DNA of 30,856 nt from a virus, in IMG/VR virus record IMGVR_UViG_3300044616_001251, positions 1 to 30,856 of that record. The stretch is one strand, 5' to 3'. Positions 6,982 to 14,589 of this stretch are shown piece after piece. The position numbers were made by a program, and so were the translations under genes. The notes beneath the pieces were generated by a model. That model saw only the letters and a list, made by a program, of their open reading frames with translations. It did no database searches and had not been told where the DNA came from. Numbering within the stretch: the stretch's first letter is position 1; each line of letters opens with the position of its first letter.

Positions 6982-8843
6982 AAAACTACGTTCCACTTCA
7001 TGCACACTCTCACTACAGTCTATTGGATGGCCTCAGCAAGCCTGTTAAAATGGCTGAAAGATGTTCAAAAATCGGTGTTAAATCTTGTGCTTTAACGGAC
7101 CATGGCACAATAGCTGGTTCTGTTCAATTCTTTCAGGCAATGAAGTCTAAAGGAATAAAGCCTATTTTGGGCTGCGAGATTTATGTAAGTGAACAAGATT
7201 CTCATATTAAGACTAAAGAAAATAGTTCCTTAAGTCATTTCATATTATTGGCTAAAAACCTAAGTGGATGGAATGATCTTATAGCCATTATTTCTGAGTG
7301 TAATAAACCAGACAATTTTTATCATAAGCCGAGAATTAGCTTTGACAAATTAAGAGGCTTATTGAAAGGCAATATTCTTGGCTTTTCTGGACATTTGGGT
7401 TCTTGTTTAGCTGATGCCATAACAAAAGACAGAGACGATGCCATTAAAATAGGTACAGAACACATCGGCTTGATGAAGGATGTTTTTGGTGCTGAAAATT
7501 ATTTTCTGGAAGCACAACTAATGGACAGAGAATTCACACCAGAACAAATTGAATTAACGGAAACTATACGCAGACTAGGCAAATTAACCAACACTAGAGT
7601 TATTTGTACTCCAGATGCTCATTATTGCGAGAAAGAAGATTCTGTAGACCAAAGAATATTGTTGTGTAGTAATCTAAAAATAACACTAACAGATATTAAT
7701 AAGAAAATCTTAAATGGACAAGATGTTCCCATGGGTTGTTTCTTTAGGTCTGACAACTTTCATATCTTGTCTCCAGAAGAAATAGCAGAGCTACACACAG
7801 AAGAAGAAATAGAAAATACACTATATGTAGACGGCTTATGTGATAATTATGACATACTACACAAACCCATGTTACCTCCTTTTGAGTGTCCTGGTGGTAT
7901 GAACCCAGACGCATATTTGAGAGAGCTATGCAGAAAAGGATGGAAAGAAAAAATAGCAAATAATATAGATAAAGAACTACAACAGTCTTATGTAGATAGA
8001 ATTAAGTATGAACTAGAAATATTACAGGGTGCTGGATTATCTAGCTACTTTTTAATAGTGGGGGATATTGTAAATAAGGTTAGACATGAGCATTGGCTAC
8101 CCGGCCCTGGCAGAGGATCCGCTGCCGGATGCTTGGTGTCGTTTTTAATAGGTATTACGTCTATTGATCCAATGAAATATAATTTGATTTTTGAAAGATT
8201 TTATAATGCTGGTAGAAATACCCAAGATCGCATCTCCATGCCAGATATTGACGTAGACGTTCCTATTGATAAAAGAGAAGAGATTATCAGCTATATTAAA
8301 AACAAGTATGGTTCAAGCAAGGTGTCTCAAATGATTACTTTCAATACCATGAAAGGAAGAGGAGCACTTAAGGAAGTATTAAGGGTCTATGGCAATGTTA
8401 CATTCGACGAAATGAATCGTATTACAAAATTTATTCCAGACGAAGCTAAGATAGCAGACGAACTACAGGAAATGAAAGAAGATACGGGAGAAGCATCGAT
8501 TATTCGCTGGGCACTAGAAAACAATGTTGACAACCTCAAGGAATGGTGTTATATTGATGAGGATGGTGCTTTGTCTGGTCCGCTGGCAAAAAGATTTGAA
8601 CAGGCTATACGCTTAGAGGGAACTAAAGCTAATCAATCTAAACACGCTGCTGGCGTTGTCATCAGTAGCCAGGAATTGAGTGCCGTTTGTCCTATGGTTT
8701 ACGATTCAAAAAACAAACAATGTATCGCTGGAATGGAAATGCAAGACTTAGAAGCCATCGGAGTTATTAAGTTCGATATTTTAGGCATAGCGTTATTGGA
8801 TAAAATTATGCTTATTTCTGACCTAATGAAAGCCGGTGTATAA
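6978..8843 (+). CDS. dnaE (N-half): DNA polymerase III alpha subunit, N-terminal half (PHP and palm)
   Basis: Encodes 621 residues, about half of a normal DnaE. The PHP domain opens with PLHAHSHYSLLDGLSKPVK and keeps the metal-binding pattern (HAHSH, TDHGT, GCEIYV, FSGHLGS, TPDAHY), so it may be an active metal site rather than a degenerate one. The polymerase core has GPGRGSAAGCLVSFL (about residue 375), MPDIDVDVPIDKREE (about 420) with the two palm aspartates, HAAGVVIS (about 553), and IKFDILGIA (about 597) with the third catalytic aspartate. Translation stops soon after, at LMKAGV. The remainder of the polymerase is encoded at 9765-11384. No intein sequence is present at the break. The gene overlaps the nuclease gene upstream by four bases. 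Confidence 0.92.
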   Translation: MKNYVPLHAHSHYSLLDGLSKPVKMAERCSKIGVKSCALTDHGTIAGSVQFFQAMKSKGIKPILGCEIYVSEQDSHIKTKENSSLSHFILLAKNLSGWNDLIAIISECNKPDNFYHKPRISFDKLRGLLKGNILGFSGHLGSCLADAITKDRDDAIKIGTEHIGLMKDVFGAENYFLEAQLMDREFTPEQIELTETIRRLGKLTNTRVICTPDAHYCEKEDSVDQRILLCSNLKITLTDINKKILNGQDVPMGCFFRSDNFHILSPEEIAELHTEEEIENTLYVDGLCDNYDILHKPMLPPFECPGGMNPDAYLRELCRKGWKEKIANNIDKELQQSYVDRIKYELEILQGAGLSSYFLIVGDIVNKVRHEHWLPGPGRGSAAGCLVSFLIGITSIDPMKYNLIFERFYNAGRNTQDRISMPDIDVDVPIDKREEIISYIKNKYGSSKVSQMITFNTMKGRGALKEVLRVYGNVTFDEMNRITKFIPDEAKIADELQEMKEDTGEASIIRWALENNVDNLKEWCYIDEDGALSGPLAKRFEQAIRLEGTKANQSKHAAGVVISSQELSAVCPMVYDSKNKQCIAGMEMQDLEAIGVIKFDILGIALLDKIMLISDLMKAGV

Positions 8844-8845
8844 TC

Positions 8846-8863
8846 TTCTGTGTAGAAACAGAA
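8846..8863 (+). other. Small inverted repeat in the gap after the DnaE N-half
   Basis: TTCTGT (8846-8851) and ACAGAA (8858-8863) form a 6-bp stem with a 6-base loop, right after the stop of the polymerase N-half in a 57-base gap. It is AT-rich and has no run of T after it, so it is a poor terminator. It may be a processing or stability element, or chance. Confidence 0.25.
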
Positions 8864-8900
8864 ACCTTTATATCAAACCTTCTTTAAAAGGAGAATTATT

Positions 8901-9080
8901 ATGGAAAAGAAATTCGGAGAAATAGCTGTAGGCGATAGATTTATATTAAATGGTGTCGAGTATGTCAAAACCCCCGACGTCAGAATTAGTTGCTGTCGTA
9001 GCGTCAATTGTCAGAGCGTGGGTAATCCAGACCAAAAAGAATTTATATCTGTAGAAACGGTGGTTAATATAAATGGCTAA
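8901..9080 (+). CDS. Small 59-residue protein of unknown function
   Basis: ATG 8901 follows a strong AAAGGAG at 8887-8893 and the frame ends at TAA 9078-9080, overlapping the exonuclease start by eight bases. The product begins MEKKFGEIAVGDRFILNGVE and continues with YVKTPD, two adjacent cysteines and a third (SCCRSVNCQS), then FISVETVV. The F-G-x-I-x-x-GD-x-F-x-x-NG-x-x-Y-x-K layout recurs in small phage proteins of unknown function and suggests a compact beta-barrel. I cannot assign an activity. Its strong ribosome binding site, coding context and position inside the split polymerase locus argue that it is real, and perhaps a partner of the polymerase-exonuclease assembly (inference). Confidence 0.7.
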   Translation: MEKKFGEIAVGDRFILNGVEYVKTPDVRISCCRSVNCQSVGNPDQKEFISVETVVNING

Positions 9081-9762
9081 TTATCAAAAACTTTGTGTGT
9101 TCGATCTTGAAACCGATGGGGCTAATCCTGAAAAATGTAGTCCTGTCCAAATTGCGGCTGTAATGGTTGATCCATATAAATTAGAAATTATACCGGATTC
9201 AGAATTCAACATCTGTTTAAAACCAGAAGCATTGCAGCAAAATACAGAGTACGATTACAACGACAGTGATGTGCTAGACTTTCATGCCAAGGTTAAAGGA
9301 ACATCAAAAGCCGAAGTGTTGAAAGAATGGCACGGTTATCAGCCTCAAGATCAGGGATGGAAGTTATTTGTTTCCTACTTAGAGCTATATCATACTCGAT
9401 CAGAGAAAAAATCGTGTTTTACAGCACCTATTGCTGCTGGTTATAATATCAATAGATTTGATATGAAAATCATAGAAAGATTAAGTACGAAATATAATAA
9501 CATAAACAAAGAGGGCAAGACCTCTCTTTTCTATCCTAGGGATGTTGCGGACATGATGAATGTCATGTTCTATTGGTTCGAAGGAAATAACGAGCTTAAA
9601 AACTATACCTTGGATCATGTTCGAGAATATTTTGGCATGTCTAAGGACGGGGCACACGACGCATTAAAAGATACCAAAGATACGGCCCAACTATTAATTA
9701 GATTTATGAGACTACATCGCAACCTATCTAACAAGATTAAGTTCAAAGGATCTTTTGTTTAA
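9073..9762 (+). CDS. DnaQ-like 3'-5' proofreading exonuclease (DEDD family)
   Basis: Encodes 229 residues. The three exonuclease motifs are present: Exo I CVFDLETDG (Asp11, Glu13), Exo II AAGYNINRFDMKIIE (about residues 121-135), and Exo III GAHDALKDTKDTA with the H-x4-D pair (about 195-200), making it a DEDDh-type enzyme. This matches the epsilon subunit of bacterial polymerase III and related phage exonucleases. It lies directly between the two halves of the split alpha subunit, so it very likely proofreads for that polymerase. Relative to E. coli DnaQ it has a longer insert after Exo I (about residues 30-115). No obvious clamp-binding motif was noticed. It starts inside the small upstream gene, and the C-half of the polymerase follows after two bases, so translation is probably coupled. 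Confidence 0.88.
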   Translation: MANYQKLCVFDLETDGANPEKCSPVQIAAVMVDPYKLEIIPDSEFNICLKPEALQQNTEYDYNDSDVLDFHAKVKGTSKAEVLKEWHGYQPQDQGWKLFVSYLELYHTRSEKKSCFTAPIAAGYNINRFDMKIIERLSTKYNNINKEGKTSLFYPRDVADMMNVMFYWFEGNNELKNYTLDHVREYFGMSKDGAHDALKDTKDTAQLLIRFMRLHRNLSNKIKFKGSFV

Positions 9763-9764
9763 TA

Positions 9765-11384
9765 ATGTCAGAATATTTAACTTTCGAGTGTGGATGTAAA
9801 TTCCCAGTACAGAAAACTTCTGATGGAGCAATTTCTGTATCTTTCTCTCCAAAAATCGAAGATATAGACCTTAACTGTTCTAAAACCTGGGATTTAATAT
9901 CTGAGGGTAATACTAAAGGCTGTTTTCAGTTGGAGTCTAGATTGGGTCAATCTATGGCCAAGAAACTCAAGCCAGAAAATATAGAACAGCTTTCTGCTCT
10001 AATCAGTATCTTGAGACCGGGATGTTTGGAAGCTATTAGAGAAGGAAAGAGCGTTTCAAATCACTATATCGATAAAAAAAATGGACAGGAAAGTGTAGAT
10101 TACTTTCATCCTAGTTTAGAGTCTGTACTCAGAACAACTTACGGTGAGATGATCTATCAAGAACAGGCTATGGAAATTGCTCAAACAATAGCTGGTTTTG
10201 ATTTAAAAGAAGCAGACATGCTTAGAAAAGCCATTGGAAAAAAGAAGCCAGAAGAAATGGCTAAGGTTAAATCTAAGTTCCTAGAAGGAACAAAAAACAA
10301 GCAAATAGTTTCAGAAAATCAGGCAGAAGAGATTTTTAGTTGGATCGAAAAAAGCCAAAGATATAGCTTCAACAAGTCACATGCCGTATCATATGCCATT
10401 AATGGCTACTTATCAGCATATGCTAAAGCTCATTTTCCTAGAGTATTTTTTGCGTCATATTTAAGATTTGCTAAAGATAAAATTGATCCTCAGCAAGAGA
10501 TAAAAGAACTAATAAGAAACGCTAATGAGATGGATATAAATATTTATATTCCTGATTTTAGAAATCTTAATGAGTTTTTTACAATCAAAGACAAGAACAT
10601 ATACTTTGGATTAACTGATATTAAAGGTGTTGGAGCTTCTGTCTATAAAAAGATTCTGGAGATTACAGAACCTCTTGATGTGACCTCTTTGTCTTGGTTG
10701 GAAACAACAACTAAGATTTTAATGAAGATTAATTCTACGGCAGCAAAAGCTCTTATATCTGCTGGGGCATTCGACTTCTTTAAGAAAAACAGAACCCAAA
10801 TGTTATTTGAATATGAACTATTAAGTAATTTAACACAAAAAGAGCTAGAGCAATTTGACAAGATTATGGTTCCTCAAGAGACGCTCAAAAACAATATTAT
10901 AAGACTAACAGAAATCGGTAAACTAAATAAAAACAGGAAAGACATTGTAATCAATTTAATTAAGTCAATAGACAATCCACCATATTCTCTAATAGATAAG
11001 ATAGAATGGTTATCTGATACAGAGAGTGGTTTGCTGGGAACATCTATAACCTGTTCTAAGCTAGACACATACGACATCAGTATGACCAACATGGATTGTA
11101 AGGCATATAAGAATACCTATATAGACAAAAATATTATTCTGGCTGGTGAAATTACCAATATTAATATCGTAAAAACTAAAAAAGGTAAAAATCCTGGACA
11201 GGAAATGGCATTTGTTAGTGTCGAAGACAATAGTGGCATGTTAGACTCTGTTGTCTTTTTTCCAGAAAAGTGGACCGAATACAAGCACTATTTATTCGAA
11301 AGGAATATATTGATATTCGTCGGCAACAAAACCAAAAACAAAGATGCCTTTGTGGTAGAAAAATGTTTTATTCCAAAATCTTGA
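9765..11384 (+). CDS. dnaE (C-half): DNA polymerase III alpha subunit, C-terminal half (fingers, HhH, OB fold)
   Basis: Encodes 539 residues. After a roughly 35-residue N-terminal extension with Cys9 and Cys11 (FECGCKFPV) that ordinary DnaE lacks, the protein joins the family at the point where the N-half left off: KGCFQLES (about residue 50), ISILRPGCLEAIREG, GEMIYQEQAMEIAQTIAGFD, DMLRKAIGKKKPEEM, FNKSHAVSYAINGYLSAYAK. The helix-hairpin-helix segment is FGLTDIKGVGASVYKKI, and an OB fold follows at IILAGEITNINIVKTKKGK through SVVFFPEKW. It has no catalytic aspartates of its own, so it must combine with the 6978-8843 product. The two halves sum to 1160 residues, about the size of an intact DnaE. 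The extra N-terminal segment may help the halves associate (inference). Confidence 0.9.
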   Translation: MSEYLTFECGCKFPVQKTSDGAISVSFSPKIEDIDLNCSKTWDLISEGNTKGCFQLESRLGQSMAKKLKPENIEQLSALISILRPGCLEAIREGKSVSNHYIDKKNGQESVDYFHPSLESVLRTTYGEMIYQEQAMEIAQTIAGFDLKEADMLRKAIGKKKPEEMAKVKSKFLEGTKNKQIVSENQAEEIFSWIEKSQRYSFNKSHAVSYAINGYLSAYAKAHFPRVFFASYLRFAKDKIDPQQEIKELIRNANEMDINIYIPDFRNLNEFFTIKDKNIYFGLTDIKGVGASVYKKILEITEPLDVTSLSWLETTTKILMKINSTAAKALISAGAFDFFKKNRTQMLFEYELLSNLTQKELEQFDKIMVPQETLKNNIIRLTEIGKLNKNRKDIVINLIKSIDNPPYSLIDKIEWLSDTESGLLGTSITCSKLDTYDISMTNMDCKAYKNTYIDKNIILAGEITNINIVKTKKGKNPGQEMAFVSVEDNSGMLDSVVFFPEKWTEYKHYLFERNILIFVGNKTKNKDAFVVEKCFIPKS

Positions 11385-11409
11385 CTTTCTGCCACCCCTC
11401 TAGTATTAT
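11381..11409 (+). promoter_or_regulatory. Sigma70-type promoter driving the SSB gene
   Basis: TTGACT (11381-11386) is followed by an exact 17-base spacer and TATTAT (11404-11409). Transcription would start near 11416, about 43 bases before the SSB ATG. The -35 element overlaps the stop codon of the polymerase C-half. It uses the host housekeeping consensus, fitting early or strong expression by host RNA polymerase. Confidence 0.7.
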
Positions 11410-11458
11410 ACTGTGTTGTGTCTGATTACTTTTTGAACTGAACTAAGGAGAACATTGA

Positions 11459-11836
11459 ATGAATATTACAATTCTAAGAGGAAACCTTGCTCGTGATCCA
11501 GAACTTCGCGTAGTCAATACTGGAGGAAAGCAAACTTCGGTAGTAAATTTTACTGTTGCAGTTTCTCGCGAATACACAAAGGCAAATGGAGAAAAGGACA
11601 AGGTTGCATCTTTCATTAATTGTGAAGCATGGGACACTGGAGCAGAGATCATCGGGTCGTCTTTCCAGAAGGGCGATTTGGTATTAGTGGAAGGATCACT
11701 TAGGAATGACACCTGGGAGAAAGACGGCGTTAAGCATAGTAGTCTAAAAGTAAGAGTAAACAACTTCTCAAAGATTACTAAGCTAAGTAAGGCAGCCAAG
11801 TCTCAGGCAGAAGAGAGTGAAGTAGTCAACTTCTAA
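11459..11836 (+). CDS. ssb: Single-stranded DNA-binding protein (bacterial SSB type)
   Basis: Encodes 125 residues. The OB-fold sequence is typical of bacterial SSB: MNITILRGNLARDPELRV, NFTVAVSREYTKANGEKDKV, INCEAWDTGAEIIGSSFQKG, LVLVEGSLRNDTWEKDGV. The C-terminal tail is short (about residues 110-125) and ends EESEVVNF; it keeps acidic residues and the final Phe but not the Asp-Asp-Asp-Ile-Pro-Phe tip that binds host SSB partners. A strong AAGGAG lies nine bases before the ATG. It has its own sigma70-like promoter upstream and a rho-independent terminator downstream, so it can be made in quantity independently of the replication operon. It coats single-stranded DNA at the fork and in recombination alongside the recombinase and the Cas4-like nuclease. 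Assignment is secure. Confidence 0.93.
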   Translation: MNITILRGNLARDPELRVVNTGGKQTSVVNFTVAVSREYTKANGEKDKVASFINCEAWDTGAEIIGSSFQKGDLVLVEGSLRNDTWEKDGVKHSSLKVRVNNFSKITKLSKAAKSQAEESEVVNF

Positions 11837-11860
11837 TCAAAAGAACTGTCAAAAATAGGG

Positions 11861-11890
11861 TGGGGGCTGGGTTATCTCGGCCCCCATTTT
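11861..11890 (+). terminator. Rho-independent terminator after ssb
   Basis: TGGGGGCTG (11861-11869) pairs with CGGCCCCCA (11878-11886), nine pairs including one G-T, closing an 8-base loop, followed directly by TTTT then ATTATCTTT. The GC-rich stem stands out sharply in this AT-rich genome. It closes the SSB unit, 15 bases before the glycosyltransferase cassette begins. Confidence 0.88.
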
Positions 11891-11905
11891 ATTATCTTTA
11901 CCAAT

Positions 11906-13582
11906 ATGAATAAAAATAAACTAAAAGTATTAATGTGTTCAGAAGCCAGTTTTTTAAGTTCTGGTTTTGCTGTTTATGCCAGAGAGCTTCTCTCTCGTCT
12001 TCATGCAACCCAAAAATATGAAATAGCTGAGTTTGCTTCTTATGGAACTGTCAACGATCCCAGAGACGGCTCCATCAAATGGAAATATTACGCTAATGCT
12101 GTAGGTCCAAATGATCCTAGGAGTTCTGATTATAACTCCAGAATAGATAATCAATTTGGCAGGTGGAGGTTTGAAAAGGTTTTGTTGGATTTTAAGCCTG
12201 ATGTGGTAATTGACGTTAGAGATTATTGGATGAGCGCCTATCAAGCAATGTCCCCGTTAAGAAAATACTTTCATTGGATTCTTATGCCCACAGTCGATTC
12301 TGAACCACAGCAAGAGGCATGGCTAGACACGTATTTGTCTGCTGATGCCGTGTTTACTTATTCTGACTGGGGTGCCGAGGTATTAAAAAAACAAACCTCT
12401 GGAAAGATCAATTACATCGACACAGCCGCTCCAGGCGTTGATCTATCTATTTTTAAGCCACAGACCAAAGACTATAAGCTTGGACTTAAAAATAAACTTA
12501 ATATACCATCAGATTCTATTATTTTAGGGTCTGTAATGAGAAACCAAAAAAGGAAACTAATCCCTGATCTCTTTTTATCTTTTAGAAATTTACTGGACAT
12601 ATTTGAAAAAGAATCTCCAGACATTGGTTCTAAATTATATCTATATCTGCACACCAGCTATCCAGACGCAGGGTGGGATATACCCGAACTCTTAAAGGAA
12701 TATCGTATATCTAATAAGGTTCTATTAACTTACATTTGCAAACAATGTAAAAATTTCTATAGTAGAACATTTGCTGGCCCTGTAATCGGTTGTCCTCGTT
12801 GTGGGGAAATATCTTGCCAATTTACATCGGTTACTCAGGGTATCACATCCGAACAGCTATCAGACATATATAATCTATTTGATTGTTATATACAATACGC
12901 TATATGTGAAGGTGCTGGAATGCCACAAGTTGAGGCAGGGGCGTGTGGGCTTCCCATTTTTACTGTTGACTATAGTGCTATGATTGATATCATAGAAAAA
13001 CTTAAAGCAACACCTATTAAGGTTAAGTCTAGATTTAAAGAACTAGAAACAAAAGCCATAAGAGTATACCCAGACAATGAAGATTTAGTAAAGAAACTTT
13101 ATAAGTTCTTAAATTCTTCTAAGAAAGACAATCAACAACAATCTAATAATATTAGGAAGTTAACAACAAAATATTTTGATTGGGATATTTGTTTTAAAAA
13201 ATGGGAATCTTATTTAGATACTTTAGATAAGAATGGATATAGGTCCAATTGGGATAGTCCCATGATCCATATGTCAAATGTAAAAACCCCAACCAAACAC
13301 AATCCGCAAGATAATTTTGATTTGCTGATGTATATTTGTAATAACGTATTTCATAATCATAACATGATGTCTTCTATGATTTTATTGGGTATGCTTAAAG
13401 ATATAGATTATGGTTTTATCCAATCTGGGTTGAATATTCAGCCATCGAACCTAGAAGATACTATGGAAACAATAAATACAATGATACATAATAATAACGC
13501 AACAGAGTCAGTTAGATTGAGTGGTCAAGTCTTTGATGATGACTATATCAGATATGCAAACATGAAAGGTTCCTCCATATGA
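11906..13582 (+). CDS. GT-B fold glycosyltransferase (GT4-like) with inserted zinc ribbon
   Basis: Encodes 558 residues. It starts KLKVLMCSEASFLSSGFAVY, the first Rossmann strand and donor-side loop of GT-B enzymes. The second domain has ILGSVMRNQKRKLIPDLFLS (about residues 207-226), and the GT4 signature SDIYNLFDCYIQ with EGAGMPQVEAGACGLPIF. Glu335 and Glu343 give the E-x7-E motif that binds the nucleotide-sugar. A zinc ribbon (Cys278-x2-Cys281, Cys296-x2-Cys299) interrupts the C-domain, which is unusual. About 130 extra residues follow the transferase fold. It would move a sugar from an NDP-sugar to an unknown acceptor. It starts just after the ssb terminator with no clear Shine-Dalgarno, and no promoter is obvious, so read-through may feed it. 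It overlaps the next gene by ATGA. Confidence 0.82.
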   Translation: MNKNKLKVLMCSEASFLSSGFAVYARELLSRLHATQKYEIAEFASYGTVNDPRDGSIKWKYYANAVGPNDPRSSDYNSRIDNQFGRWRFEKVLLDFKPDVVIDVRDYWMSAYQAMSPLRKYFHWILMPTVDSEPQQEAWLDTYLSADAVFTYSDWGAEVLKKQTSGKINYIDTAAPGVDLSIFKPQTKDYKLGLKNKLNIPSDSIILGSVMRNQKRKLIPDLFLSFRNLLDIFEKESPDIGSKLYLYLHTSYPDAGWDIPELLKEYRISNKVLLTYICKQCKNFYSRTFAGPVIGCPRCGEISCQFTSVTQGITSEQLSDIYNLFDCYIQYAICEGAGMPQVEAGACGLPIFTVDYSAMIDIIEKLKATPIKVKSRFKELETKAIRVYPDNEDLVKKLYKFLNSSKKDNQQQSNNIRKLTTKYFDWDICFKKWESYLDTLDKNGYRSNWDSPMIHMSNVKTPTKHNPQDNFDLLMYICNNVFHNHNMMSSMILLGMLKDIDYGFIQSGLNIQPSNLEDTMETINTMIHNNNATESVRLSGQVFDDDYIRYANMKGSSI

Positions 13583-14589
13583 ATATCCTATATGTCGGAC
13601 CATATCGTGTAGAAAATGACATTGGTATTGAGTCCCAGTCTCATATTCAAAATTTATTAGCCTCCAAACATACTGTTACAACCAGACCAATTTATACCAG
13701 TATTAATGACCCAACAATAAAACTAGATATTCTACCTTGTGAATCACGAATATGTGACTCTTATGATGTTCTAATACAGCATGCTCCTGTTGATTGGCTT
13801 CAACCTCATCAGGGCTTTGTTACAAATATCGCAATACCGATATTGGGTCCAGCTCTGATTCTCAGAGAATGCCAAGTATCTTCATTGAAGCGATTTAATA
13901 AAATCCTCGTAGCTAACACACAAGATGAAGTAAGACTTGTTAGATCTGGTTTAGGCGACTCTATTACTAGAATATCCTACCCCATTCTTCCTTCATCGGT
14001 AAGCGATATTAAAGATCAGAAAATTGATTTTGGGGTTCATAATAAGTCACTTAAATTCTATTTTTTTGGCAATATGCATACAGATGCAGATATTATTCAA
14101 AAAATACTTGTTAGTTTTTATACCGCATTTAGGGGAAACTTCGGGAGAAGCCTAATACTGTTATTGGATAATGTAACAAATAAAGACAAACAACAATTTA
14201 TGGAAATAATTAATTCTATTAAACAACAGCTGAAAATACACAAATATCCTAAAAGCACAACAGAGTATGTTATGTTTAAGTCGTTATCTTTTCAAGAAAA
14301 ATTAATGATCCACAATACATGTGATGTTTTTCTAAGTCTTAATTCGACTACTAAGTCAACCATCCAAGAAGAACATGCAAAATACCTAAATAATGTTATT
14401 ATTAATACAGAAAACCTAGAGACAGTCTCTGTACCAAGAATTACAAATGAGGATTTTGAGCCAAATGAACGAGTTGATTCTATTATTACAGAATCCCTTG
14501 TTGAACAAATAAAACTGGCTTCCATGATTGACCCAAAATCTCAGAAATATACCACCCCCAATACAAACTATCTAGCCAACATAATATGA
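13579..14589 (+). CDS. Putative GT-B glycosyltransferase-like protein, divergent
   Basis: Encodes 336 residues, overlapping both neighbours by ATGA. The N-terminus MNILYVGPYRVENDIGIESQ resembles the opening of GT-B enzymes (a first strand followed by a Gly-containing loop). The second half begins KFYFFGNMHTDADIIQKIL and contains SFQEKLMIHNTCDVFLSLN, the place where GT-B proteins have a helix and strand before the donor site. The following segment TIQEEHAKYLNNVIIN stands where an E-x7-E motif and a Gly-Pro turn would be, but only part is kept. It may therefore be an inactive or altered transferase acting as a subunit of a complex. The fold call rests on pattern only and is moderate; catalytic activity is doubtful. 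Confidence 0.55.
   Translation: MNILYVGPYRVENDIGIESQSHIQNLLASKHTVTTRPIYTSINDPTIKLDILPCESRICDSYDVLIQHAPVDWLQPHQGFVTNIAIPILGPALILRECQVSSLKRFNKILVANTQDEVRLVRSGLGDSITRISYPILPSSVSDIKDQKIDFGVHNKSLKFYFFGNMHTDADIIQKILVSFYTAFRGNFGRSLILLLDNVTNKDKQQFMEIINSIKQQLKIHKYPKSTTEYVMFKSLSFQEKLMIHNTCDVFLSLNSTTKSTIQEEHAKYLNNVIINTENLETVSVPRITNEDFEPNERVDSIITESLVEQIKLASMIDPKSQKYTTPNTNYLANII

Noticed and set aside
8846-8863. Rho-independent terminator after the DnaE N-half
   Set aside because: The stem is six AT-rich pairs and no T-run follows; termination would also cut off the rest of the polymerase.
8843-9765. A frameshift or sequencing error that splits one dnaE gene
   Set aside because: The halves are separated by 921 bases holding two well-formed genes with their own starts, so a single error cannot explain it.
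8770-9900. Split intein joining the two DnaE halves
   Set aside because: The N-half ends within normal polymerase sequence with no Cys-initiated intein segment, and the C-half begins with a short extension without an intein C-terminal His-Asn junction. The break position is also unlike the cyanobacterial split-intein site.
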